Part shown: positions 1-6,842 of the stretch, piece by piece | How positions within the stretch are numbered: position 1 is the first letter of the stretch | Layout of the letters: each line of letters starts with the position of its first letter | Assembly (NCBI GenBank): GCA_964638245.1 | Contig: CAZWZG010000031.1 | Span: 1 to 25,262 of the forward strand | Length of the DNA stretch: 25,262 nt | Source: CAZWZG01 sp964638245 | Lineage (GTDB): Bacteria > Pseudomonadota > Alphaproteobacteria > Rhodobacterales > Rhodobacteraceae | Direction of reading: 5' to 3' | The notes under the pieces: generated by a model | Seen by the model: the letters and a program-made list of their open reading frames with translations, nothing else | Told to the model about the DNA's origin: nothing | Database searches by the model: none | Translations under genes and position numbers: made by a program

Positions 1-299
1 CCGGGCAGATGCTGTCGGGGTCGGGGCATCACTATGCGCTTGAGGTCAAGGGTGCCTCGATGATCGAAGCCGGGATCAACGATGGCGATATCGTCGTGAT
101 CCGCGAAGGTGGCACAGCCGACAATGGCGATATCGTTGTTGCGCTGGTCGAAGATCAGGAAGCGACGTTGAAGCGGTTCCGCCGTAGCGGGACATCGATT
201 GCCCTTGAAGCGGCGAACCCGGCGTATGAGACACGCGTGTTCCGCGACGATCAGGTCAAGGTGCAGGGTCGTCTGGTGGGTTTGATCCGCTCTTACTGA
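1..299 (+). CDS. lexA: LexA SOS repressor, C-terminal S24 autoprotease domain (5' end outside window)
   Basis: The visible C-terminal ~98 residues are the dimerisation and self-cleavage domain of LexA. LexA represses SOS genes and cuts itself when RecA is activated. The reading frame is open from the first base of the window, so the DNA-binding half lies upstream. The catalytic serine is in the motif GASM (codon at 57-59) and the general-base lysine is in TLKRF (codon at 171-173), with the usual spacing of about 38 residues. The frame ends in LVGLIRSY, typical of LexA. The next gene, comEC, converges from the other strand, and a G/C-rich 3' element lies between them. The family call is secure. 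UmuD-like proteins share the domain, but the lexA-comEC-gltX neighbourhood is the usual alphaproteobacterial lexA setting. Confidence 0.93.
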   Translation, partial: GQMLSGSGHHYALEVKGASMIEAGINDGDIVVIREGGTADNGDIVVALVEDQEATLKRFRRSGTSIALEAANPAYETRVFRDDQVKVQGRLVGLIRSY

Positions 300-305
300 C
301 GGTTT

Positions 306-367
306 GGGGGCTCTGCCCCCAGCCGCGTTGCGGCCTCCCCCCAGAGTATTTCTCTACAAGAAGAAGA
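306..367 (+). repeat. G/C-rich 3' element, copy A (double hairpin plus conserved tail)
   Basis: Seven bases after the lexA stop lies hairpin GGGGGC-tct-GCCCCC (306-320). It is followed by a second hairpin, GCCGC-gtt-GCGGC (322-334), a C-run, and the tail GAGTATTT (344-351) with ACAAGAAGAAGA (356-367). The same tail recurs after grxD (copy D), and related elements follow gltA and echA. It lies between convergent lexA and comEC and may terminate transcription or protect mRNA 3' ends; that role is inferred. Confidence 0.7.
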
Positions 368-382
368 TGCAGATCAGCGACC

Positions 383-2446
383 TCAGTCGCGCTGTTTGGG
401 TGACCATGCGCGTTGACCAGTATGCTCGCTGGCAGTGACGATGCGGATCTTTTCGCCATCAATTGTAAAGGCCATCGCCCCGCTTTGTCGGAGGTCAGAC
501 GGCGCAAGCAGCCAACAATTCTCGGGTCGCGTGTCCGGACGCTGGTTTACGATCACGAGATCAACCTCACGACAGGCCGCATCAACACGATCGCGCGCAC
601 CGCGCCCTGTCAGATGCGCAGCGGTCAGCGTATCTAGTTCAATGCGCATATTGCCGGGAATACCAGTCATGCCGGGGCGAGAGAAAGCGGTTGCCTGATC
701 GGCGGGATCGCCATCGTTTTCAAGCCATCCGCGCGCCGCGAAACCGTCTCCACGCTCCTTTGAAAGACTGCGACCTTCTTTGGTCATGAGCCCCACCAGC
801 CCACCCGTGTCCGAGATCAAAAGCGTAGGACGTTCGGCAGCCGACCAGATCAGGGCGGCCGCCGCGAAACCCAGAAGGCCAAGCGCGCGCGAACGCCCCT
901 GCCAAAGCACGATGAACAGCCCGGACACCGCAACGATAGGCAAGACGCCGCTCGGGGGCTGAACGATGAAGCTGAGCGCGCCGTCCAACGAGGCCACGCG
1001 AGCCGCCACCTCAAGGATCCAGTTTATGCCCGGCGCCATGAGGGCGAACCCGATACCATCAAGGCCAAAGGGCGCCAAGAACACCGCCAGCACCGCAGCG
1101 GGCATGATCAATGCGCCCATGATCGGCACGGCAAGCACGTTGGCCAGAAGCCCGTAATGCGGGACTTGATTGAAATGCGCCGCAGCAAAGGGGGCTGTCG
1201 CGAGTCCTGCGACCGCAGACGACAGGATCAGCCCCGTGGCCCAGCCTATCGCCTTTGCGCGCACGCCGGACCCATTGGCCGAAAGGTTGATGTCCCGAAG
1301 GCTTCCGAACGCGGCGACCAACGCCGTTGTTGCGGCAAATGACATCTGAAACCCGGGCGACAAAAGCGCTTCTGGCCGTCGGATCAAAACGATCAAGGCG
1401 GCCAAGGCAACCGCGCGCAGCGTGATCGCGCGGCGGTCGATCAGAAGTGCCCCAAGCATAACGCTGACCATGATAAAGGCGCGTTCTGTGGCCACCGCGC
1501 CGCCCGACAGGGCAAGGTAAACCGCCCCGGCAAGGATGGCCGAGGCGGCAGCGATTTTCTTGGTTGGCCAGCGCAGCGCGGTGATCGGGATCAACGCAAG
1601 ACCAAGACGCACCATCGTGAAAACAACACCCGTCAGCATCCCCATATGCATCCCAGAGATCGCCAAAAGATGCGCAAGGTTCGCCGCCCGCAGGTCCTCT
1701 AAAACATCCTGATCGATCCCCGAACGGTCACCTACAAGGATTGCCGCCGCAAACGGGCCCGCGCGCCCTGGCACCGCTTCTCGAATGCGTTCTGCGATCT
1801 GCAAGCGCAGGCGGAACAAAGCGACCCGCATATCGCCCTCCTCGGGAGGGGCCAAAGTCAGAACCGGCGTGCGGGTATAGCCTACGGCCCCGATCGACTG
1901 GAACCATGCATGGCGTCTGAAATCGAAACCGCCGGGTTCGACGGGCCCCGAAGGGGGCGAAAGATGCCCGGTCAGGATGACGGTACGCCCCGGGACAGGC
2001 CGCGGTTCATCCCGCGCCCCATGTAGCGACACGCGCACGCGTCCGGGCGTGTCGGCAGGCGCCACACGCTCAAGAACCACGCGGTCGAGCGTTAGGCGCA
2101 CCGCATCGGACGCAGACCGGTCGATCGCAACGACGCGGCCCTCAATGGGACCATAGTAGCGGAAGTCCAATACCGGCGCGCGTACAAGCTCGGTACGCAA
2201 CGCGGCAAGACCGATCCCCAAAAGAACAAGGACCAGTAGCCCCGTTGCGGGCGAAATGCGCTGGGTGACCCACGCCGTCGTCGCCACCACGGCCAACACC
2301 GCAAGCCCGGCCCATGCAAGCGGACCAGGTTCGACCGGAATGGCGAAGTACACACCGATCCCGGCGCCTAAAGCGACAGGCGTCCAGCAGAACACATGGC
2401 CGTACTGCGCCGCCAAAGCGGGCCTGAGCGTTGCGGCAAGGCGCAC
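383..2446 (-). CDS. comEC: ComEC/Rec2 family DNA-uptake channel protein without an evident C-terminal nuclease site
   Basis: ComEC is the inner-membrane channel through which single-stranded DNA enters during natural transformation. The protein has N-terminal hydrophobic segments (about residues 25-90) and a soluble DUF4131-like region. The polytopic Competence domain carries the signature HLLAISGMHMG (264-274 counted from the upstream TTG). The C-terminal ~150 residues are soluble. I do not see the metallo-beta-lactamase motif HxHxDH that many ComEC proteins carry there. A TTG at 2461 would give 692 residues. I prefer the GTG at 2446 because GGAGAGG sits six bases before it. It is divergent from gltX across a short intergenic region and converges on lexA. 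The family is certain; competence of this organism is not shown. Confidence 0.92.
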   Translation of the reverse strand: MRLAATLRPALAAQYGHVFCWTPVALGAGIGVYFAIPVEPGPLAWAGLAVLAVVATTAWVTQRISPATGLLVLVLLGIGLAALRTELVRAPVLDFRYYGPIEGRVVAIDRSASDAVRLTLDRVVLERVAPADTPGRVRVSLHGARDEPRPVPGRTVILTGHLSPPSGPVEPGGFDFRRHAWFQSIGAVGYTRTPVLTLAPPEEGDMRVALFRLRLQIAERIREAVPGRAGPFAAAILVGDRSGIDQDVLEDLRAANLAHLLAISGMHMGMLTGVVFTMVRLGLALIPITALRWPTKKIAAASAILAGAVYLALSGGAVATERAFIMVSVMLGALLIDRRAITLRAVALAALIVLIRRPEALLSPGFQMSFAATTALVAAFGSLRDINLSANGSGVRAKAIGWATGLILSSAVAGLATAPFAAAHFNQVPHYGLLANVLAVPIMGALIMPAAVLAVFLAPFGLDGIGFALMAPGINWILEVAARVASLDGALSFIVQPPSGVLPIVAVSGLFIVLWQGRSRALGLLGFAAAALIWSAAERPTLLISDTGGLVGLMTKEGRSLSKERGDGFAARGWLENDGDPADQATAFSRPGMTGIPGNMRIELDTLTAAHLTGRGARDRVDAACREVDLVIVNQRPDTRPENCWLLAPSDLRQSGAMAFTIDGEKIRIVTASEHTGQRAWSPKQRD

Positions 2447-2464
2447 TCTTGTCCTCTCCAAGGC

Positions 2465-2506
2465 AGTTGACTACACCGCGTTCAACTCTCGGCAATCTTG
2501 GTTGCC
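2465..2506. promoter_or_regulatory. Divergent comEC/gltX promoter region with two inverted repeats
   Basis: The gap of less than 100 bases between the divergent starts must hold both promoters. It contains AGTTGA-N11-TCAACT (2465-2487) and GGCAA-N6-TTGCC (2491-2506). The second would form a small hairpin in the gltX leader. No convincing pair of promoter hexamers was found, and no alphaproteobacterial LexA box (GTTC-N7-GTTC). Confidence 0.35.
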
Positions 2507-2539
2507 AAAGCCTTAACGCGCCTTTCAAGGAGCCCAGAG

Positions 2540-3973
2540 ATGTCCGAGGCCACACCACGCCCAGTCGTCACCCGTTTCGCCCCCTCACCCACCGGCTACC
2601 TTCATATTGGCGGTGCGCGCACGGCTTTGTTCAACTGGCTTTATGCGCGAGGGCGCGGCGGACAGTTCCTTCTTCGGATCGAGGATACCGATCGCGAACG
2701 ATCCACAGAAGATGCGAAACGGGCGATTTTTGCCGGGCTCCGCTGGCTGGGGCTCGATTGGGACGGAGAGCCGGTGAGCCAGTTCGAACGCGCCCATCGC
2801 CACGCCGAAGTCGCCCATGAGATGCTGGCCGCCGGAACGGCCTACAAATGCTTCTCGACCCAGGATGAGATCTCGGCCTTCCGCGACGCGGCCCGCGCCG
2901 AAGGACGCTCGACCCTGTTCCAAAGCCCTTGGCGCGATGTGCCAGAGGCCGAGCACCCGGATGCACCGTTTGTCGTGCGCATGAAAGCACCGCGGTCGGG
3001 CGAAACGGTGATTTCAGATCAGGTTCAGGGCGATGTGCGGATTGGCAACGATCAACTGGACGATATGATCCTGCTGCGCTCGGACGGCACGCCCACCTAT
3101 ATGCTGGCGGTTGTGGTCGACGATCATGATATGGGCGTTACCCATGTGATCCGCGGTGACGACCACCTCAACAATGCAGCCCGCCAGATGCAGGTGTATC
3201 AGGCGATGGGTTGGGAGGTGCCGGTTTGGGCACATATTCCGCTGATCCACGGCGAGGATGGCAAGAAACTCTCCAAGCGCCACGGCGACTTGGGTGTCGA
3301 AGACTGGGCCGCGCAGGGGTTTCCGCCGCGCGCGATGCGCAACTATCTGGCCCGATTGGGTTGGAGCCACGGAGACGCGGAATTCTTCACCGATGAGCAG
3401 GCGCAAGCCTGGTTTGATTTGTCGGGAATCGGCAAATCGCCCTCGCGGCTGGATGCCAAGAAGCTGTTGAACCTGTCGGGGCAGCATATTGCCGTGATGG
3501 AGGATGCTGCACTCGTAGCACAAATCGAGAATTTCCTGGCCACAACCGACCAGCCTGCTTTGACAAACCGACAAAAGGACGCACTTCTCGACGTCGCTCC
3601 GCTCGTGAAATCGAACGCGAAGACACTCGATCAATTTATTGAAAAGGCTCGATTTATCCTGGTCGATCACCCGATTGACCGGGATGAGAAAGCGCTCGCC
3701 GTTCTTGATTCAGTATCCCGCGGTATACTGTCAGAATTGACGCCGCAGCTGCAAAATGCTAGCTGGTCACGCGAGACGTTGGAAGGGATCGTCTCGGCCG
3801 CTGCAGAGGCACATGGGACCAAGCTGGGCAAGCTGGCTGGACCCTTGCGCGCTGCTCTCGCTGGCCGCACAGTATCCCCCAGTGTGTTCGATATGATGAT
3901 CCTTCTTGGGCGTGACGAAACCCTTGCCCGGATCGAGGATGCAACGCGCGGGACAGACGAGCCTCCCGCTTAA
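2540..3973 (+). CDS. gltX: Glutamyl-tRNA synthetase
   Basis: This class I aminoacyl-tRNA synthetase charges tRNA-Glu in the cytoplasm. In organisms lacking glutaminyl-tRNA synthetase the same fold also charges tRNA-Gln. The catalytic Rossmann domain begins with VTRFAPSPTGYLHIGG, in which HIGG (22-25) is the HIGH signature. KLSKR (243-247) is the KMSKS-type loop. The rest is the anticodon-binding domain. At 477 residues it matches the family's usual length. An upstream in-frame ATG exists at 2498, but AAGGAG (2527-2532) eight bases before 2540 and the conserved N-terminus MSEATPRPVVTRFAPSPTG fix the start. It is followed 39 bases later by gltA in the same direction. Many alphaproteobacteria carry two gltX genes, and I cannot tell whether another copy exists. 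Confidence 0.97.
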   Translation: MSEATPRPVVTRFAPSPTGYLHIGGARTALFNWLYARGRGGQFLLRIEDTDRERSTEDAKRAIFAGLRWLGLDWDGEPVSQFERAHRHAEVAHEMLAAGTAYKCFSTQDEISAFRDAARAEGRSTLFQSPWRDVPEAEHPDAPFVVRMKAPRSGETVISDQVQGDVRIGNDQLDDMILLRSDGTPTYMLAVVVDDHDMGVTHVIRGDDHLNNAARQMQVYQAMGWEVPVWAHIPLIHGEDGKKLSKRHGDLGVEDWAAQGFPPRAMRNYLARLGWSHGDAEFFTDEQAQAWFDLSGIGKSPSRLDAKKLLNLSGQHIAVMEDAALVAQIENFLATTDQPALTNRQKDALLDVAPLVKSNAKTLDQFIEKARFILVDHPIDRDEKALAVLDSVSRGILSELTPQLQNASWSRETLEGIVSAAAEAHGTKLGKLAGPLRAALAGRTVSPSVFDMMILLGRDETLARIEDATRGTDEPPA

Positions 3974-3977
3974 CCAC

Positions 3978-3994
3978 CCGCCGCTAGACGGCGG
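3978..3994 (+). other. Perfect hairpin between gltX and gltA
   Basis: CCGCCG-ctaga-CGGCGG forms a six-base-pair stem just after the gltX stop. No T-run follows, so it is not a classical intrinsic terminator. It may be an mRNA-stabilising or processing stem ahead of the gltA ribosome binding site GGGGAGAGG (4000-4008). Confidence 0.5.
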
Positions 3995-4012
3995 CCTTTG
4001 GGGAGAGGCCAT

Positions 4013-5308
4013 ATGGACCAGACCAACAAAACCGCCAAGCTGAGCTACGGCAGCACTGAGCTGGAATTGCCGATCTATTCGCCCACGCTGGGCCCCGATG
4101 TGATCGATATCAGCCGTCTTTATGCCCAAGGCGACGTGTTCACCTATGACCCCGGCTTTACGTCGACGGCGTCCTGCGACTCGACCATCACATATATTGA
4201 TGGCGACAAGGGCGAGCTGCTGCATCGCGGCTATCCCATAGACCAACTGGCCGCAAAATCGCATTATCTCGAAGTTTGCTACCTGCTCTTGTACGGCGAG
4301 CTTCCCTCGGCCGCACAGCTTGAGGACTTCGAAAGCCGTGTGACGAACCACACGATGCTCCACGAGCAGATGCAGAATTTCTTCCGTGGATTCCGCCGCG
4401 ATGCGCATCCCATGGCAATCATGGTGGGCGTTGTCGGTGCGATGTCGGCGTTTTACCACGATTCGACTGATGTAAATGACCCATGGCAGCGCGAGGTCGC
4501 CTCGATCCGGCTGATCGCCAAAATGCCAACGATCGCGGCTTGGGCCTACAAATACCACATTGGTCAGCCCTTCGTTTATCCGCGTAACGATCTGGATTAT
4601 GCGTCCAACTTCCTGCGGATGTGCTTCGCTGTGCCTGCAGAAGAGTACGTGGTGAACCCGATCTTCAGCCGTGCGATGGATCGGATCTTTACGCTCCATG
4701 CGGACCATGAGCAAAACGCGTCGACCTCGACGGTGCGTCTCGCCTCTTCATCTGGCGCAAACCCGTTTGCCTGTATCGCAGCGGGCATTGCCTGCCTTTG
4801 GGGCCCTGCCCACGGCGGCGCAAACCAGGCCTGCCTTGAGATGCTGCGCGAAATCGGCACGCCCGACCGCATTCCGGAATTCGTGGCCCGCGCCAAGGAC
4901 AAGAACGATCCGTTCCGCCTGATGGGCTTCGGCCACCGCGTGTACAAGAACTTCGACCCCCGCGCGAAGGTCATGAAGGAAAGCGCTGACGAGGTGCTGG
5001 ATCTTTTGGGGATCGAGAACAACCCGACGCTGCAAGTGGCCAAAGAGCTTGAAAAGATCGCTGTCGAGGATCCTTATTTCGCCGAGCGCAAGCTTTATCC
5101 AAACGTCGACTTCTATTCCGGCATCATTCTGGATGCGCTCGGCTTCCCGACCTCGATGTTCACGCCGATCTTCTCGCTGGCGCGCACCGTCGGCTGGATT
5201 TCCCAGTGGAAAGAAATGATCGCGGATCCAAAGATGAAAATCGGCCGTCCACGGCAGCTTTACGTTGGCTCCGGGCCACGCGATTACGTCAACGTCGAGG
5301 ATCGCTGA
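4013..5308 (+). CDS. gltA: Citrate synthase (hexameric type II)
   Basis: It condenses acetyl-CoA and oxaloacetate to citrate, the entry step of the TCA cycle, in the cytoplasm. At 431 residues it has the length of the Gram-negative hexameric enzymes. The catalytic triad is present: His267 in HGGANQA, His308 in GFGHRVYK and Asp366 in NVDFYSGI. These align with E. coli His264, His305 and Asp362. An upstream in-frame ATG at 3998 adds five residues. The ATG at 4013 is preferred because GGGGAGAGG ends four bases before it and the homologous N-terminus begins MDQTNKTAKL. The gene lies directly after gltX and converges on the echA gene, with a pair of inverted G/C-rich elements between them. Confidence 0.97.
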   Translation: MDQTNKTAKLSYGSTELELPIYSPTLGPDVIDISRLYAQGDVFTYDPGFTSTASCDSTITYIDGDKGELLHRGYPIDQLAAKSHYLEVCYLLLYGELPSAAQLEDFESRVTNHTMLHEQMQNFFRGFRRDAHPMAIMVGVVGAMSAFYHDSTDVNDPWQREVASIRLIAKMPTIAAWAYKYHIGQPFVYPRNDLDYASNFLRMCFAVPAEEYVVNPIFSRAMDRIFTLHADHEQNASTSTVRLASSSGANPFACIAAGIACLWGPAHGGANQACLEMLREIGTPDRIPEFVARAKDKNDPFRLMGFGHRVYKNFDPRAKVMKESADEVLDLLGIENNPTLQVAKELEKIAVEDPYFAERKLYPNVDFYSGIILDALGFPTSMFTPIFSLARTVGWISQWKEMIADPKMKIGRPRQLYVGSGPRDYVNVEDR

Positions 5309-5317
5309 TACCGGGAA

Positions 5318-5379
5318 GGGGGCTGTCTGCCCCCGCCTCGCTGCGCTCGGCCCCCCGAGGATATTTTCAGGACCTTTGG
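5318..5379 (+). repeat. G/C-rich 3' element, copy B (after gltA)
   Basis: GGGGGC-tgtct-GCCCCC (5318-5334) is followed by a G/C-rich stretch, then CCCCCCGAGGATATTTT (5351-5367) and GACCTTTGG (5371-5379). It is nearly the inverted counterpart of copy C, which follows the convergent echA gene. The stretch between the two copies holds another CCAAAGGTC (5413-5421) and no gene that I can support. Confidence 0.7.
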
Positions 5380-5495
5380 CGAAGAAACGGCCCGCCGATC
5401 TGGCAGGCCGCTCCAAAGGTCGCGGCCATCGGCATCCCTGCCTGTTCCGCACCTTCAAGATTCCAAAGCTTGGTTAAGAGAAGAATAACGCTCCT

Positions 5496-5551
5496 CCAAA
5501 GGTCGAGAAATATCCTCGGGGGGCGGCGAAGCCGGGGGGCAGACGCCCCCC
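5496..5551 (-). repeat. G/C-rich 3' element, copy C (after echA, minus strand)
   Basis: Read on the minus strand just after the echA stop, GGGGGGC-gtct-GCCCCCC (5551-5534) is followed by CCCCCCGAGGATATTT and GACCTTTGG (5504-5496). This is the order seen in copy B. Each gene of the convergent gltA/echA pair therefore carries its own copy. Confidence 0.7.
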
Positions 5552-5554
5552 TTT

Positions 5555-6331
5555 TCATCGCCCCTCAAATGCCGCCGCTCGTTTCTCGGTAAAGGCCAGC
5601 ACCCCTTCCTTGAAATCACGCGTGCCGCCACAATCCCCCTGCAAGCGCGCTTCCAGCAAAAGCTGTTCGTCAAGCGAGTTGGTATAGCTTTCGCGCATGG
5701 CTGTCTTGAGATTGCGGTAAGCAACACCCGGGCCATTGGCGAGTTGGGCCGCGCGCGCGCGCCATGTTGCTTCGAACTCCGCATCGGGCACCGCTTCCCA
5801 GATCATGCCCCAATCAGCGGCTTTTTTCGCGGGGATGGCTTCGGCAAACAGCGCCGCGCCCATAGCGCGCGCGAATCCGATCTGGCGCGGCAACCAGTAA
5901 GTGCCGCCGGCATCCGGAATAAGTCCGATCCGGGTGAAGGCCTGAACGAACACTGCGCTTTCGCTGGCAATCACGACATCGGCGGCAAGGGCGAGGTTCG
6001 CGCCGGCACCAGCCGCAGCACCATTGACCGCAGCAATTGTCGGGATCGGGCAATCATAAATCGCCTTCAACAGCGGAACGTATTCGTCGCGCAGCGTGCG
6101 CTCCATATCCGATGAGTTGAGCGAGCGCCCATCACCAAGGTCCTGCCCCGAGCAGAAAGCGTCGCCCTGCCCCGTCAGGACAATCACGTTCGCCTCTTTT
6201 TGGGCCGCTTTGACGGCGTGAAGGATCTCCGCGCGCATCTGCACGTTCAATGCATTACGCAGTTTGGGTCGGTTCAGCGTGATGACCGCCGTTTTTTCCT
6301 GATGGCGAAGGCGAAGCGTTTCGTATTGCAT
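5555..6331 (-). CDS. Enoyl-CoA hydratase/isomerase, PaaG-like
   Basis: A crotonase-fold enzyme of 258 residues acting on acyl-CoA thioesters in the cytoplasm. The oxyanion-hole segments are CSGQDL (60-65) and NGAAAGAGANLALAAD (103-118). GLIPDAGGTYWLPR (136-149) places an aspartate (Asp140) where PaaG, the ring 1,2-epoxyphenylacetyl-CoA isomerase, has its catalytic aspartate, and not a hydratase glutamate. The closest subfamily is therefore PaaG. No other phenylacetate genes are nearby, so the substrate is open and a beta-oxidation isomerase is an alternative. It is the last gene of the minus-strand array, about 70 bases after ccmH. A perfect inverted repeat in that gap suggests its own promoter and operator. 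Confidence 0.88.
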   Translation of the reverse strand: MQYETLRLRHQEKTAVITLNRPKLRNALNVQMRAEILHAVKAAQKEANVIVLTGQGDAFCSGQDLGDGRSLNSSDMERTLRDEYVPLLKAIYDCPIPTIAAVNGAAAGAGANLALAADVVIASESAVFVQAFTRIGLIPDAGGTYWLPRQIGFARAMGAALFAEAIPAKKAADWGMIWEAVPDAEFEATWRARAAQLANGPGVAYRNLKTAMRESYTNSLDEQLLLEARLQGDCGGTRDFKEGVLAFTEKRAAAFEGR

Positions 6332-6367
6332 GGAGGCGTCCCTGACTCGTGTCTCAACGGAACATAA

Positions 6368-6383
6368 TGAACTATTCAGTTCA
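6368..6383. promoter_or_regulatory. Perfect inverted repeat upstream of echA, possible operator
   Basis: TGAACT-attc-AGTTCA is a perfect 16-base dyad located 37 bases before the echA start codon, in the ccmH-echA gap. Size and symmetry fit a TetR-family operator, a family that often controls acyl-CoA metabolism genes. No such regulator gene lies in the window. Confidence 0.45.
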
Positions 6384-6401
6384 GAAAAGCGCGACCGCGC
6401 G

Positions 6402-6842
6402 TTATTCCTTCAGAATTTCGGCAATTCGGGCTTCTTCAGCCTCGCTGAGGCCCTCTTCGGACCTGTCTCGCCGACGATAAGCAGTCGCGGCTACCCCAAG
6501 GCCCGCAAGAAAAAGGACAGGCGCCGCCAACCAAAGGATCAGATTCGCGCCTTCCGCGTCTGGCTGCATCAAGACGTATTCCCCGAAACGCTCGACGAAA
6601 TACGCCTTCACCTCGTCATCCGTTGCGCCGTCTTCGATCAGCGTGCGGATCTGGACGCGCGCATCACGCGCCCAGGACGAGTTTGACGCCGCAACGCTTT
6701 CAGACCGGCACTGCAAACAGCGCAGCGCGTTATCCAAAGATTGGGCGCGCTCCTCAAGAGCCGGATCGGCCAGCATTTCACCTGGCTCTACGGCAGCCAG
6801 CGGGGTCGCGATAAGCCACAGGACAATCGCAAGGCGTTTCAT
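6402..6842 (-). CDS. ccmH: Cytochrome c maturation protein CcmH (CycL)
   Basis: A periplasmic, membrane-anchored thiol-disulfide protein that reduces the apocytochrome c CxxCH cysteines and works with CcmF in haem ligation. An N-terminal signal segment (about 1-17) is followed by the family signature LRCLQC with Cys42 and Cys45. A transmembrane helix at about 104-127 and a short charged C-terminal tail follow. At 146 residues it matches the short CcmH form and lacks the TPR domain (CcmI) fused in enterobacteria. Its ATG overlaps the ccmF stop in an ATGA (6839-6842), which indicates translational coupling. Other ccm genes (ccmABCDGI) are not in the window. Confidence 0.95.
   Translation of the reverse strand: MKRLAIVLWLIATPLAAVEPGEMLADPALEERAQSLDNALRCLQCRSESVAASNSSWARDARVQIRTLIEDGATDDEVKAYFVERFGEYVLMQPDAEGANLILWLAAPVLFLAGLGVAATAYRRRDRSEEGLSEAEEARIAEILKE

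Noticed and set aside
2462..2539. LexA (SOS) box in the comEC/gltX promoter region
   Set aside because: GTTC at 2480-2483 has no partner GTTC seven bases later.
3767..4714. Minus-strand open frame of 315 codons opposite gltX and gltA
   Set aside because: Antisense to two certain genes and crosses their junction; no recognisable domain.
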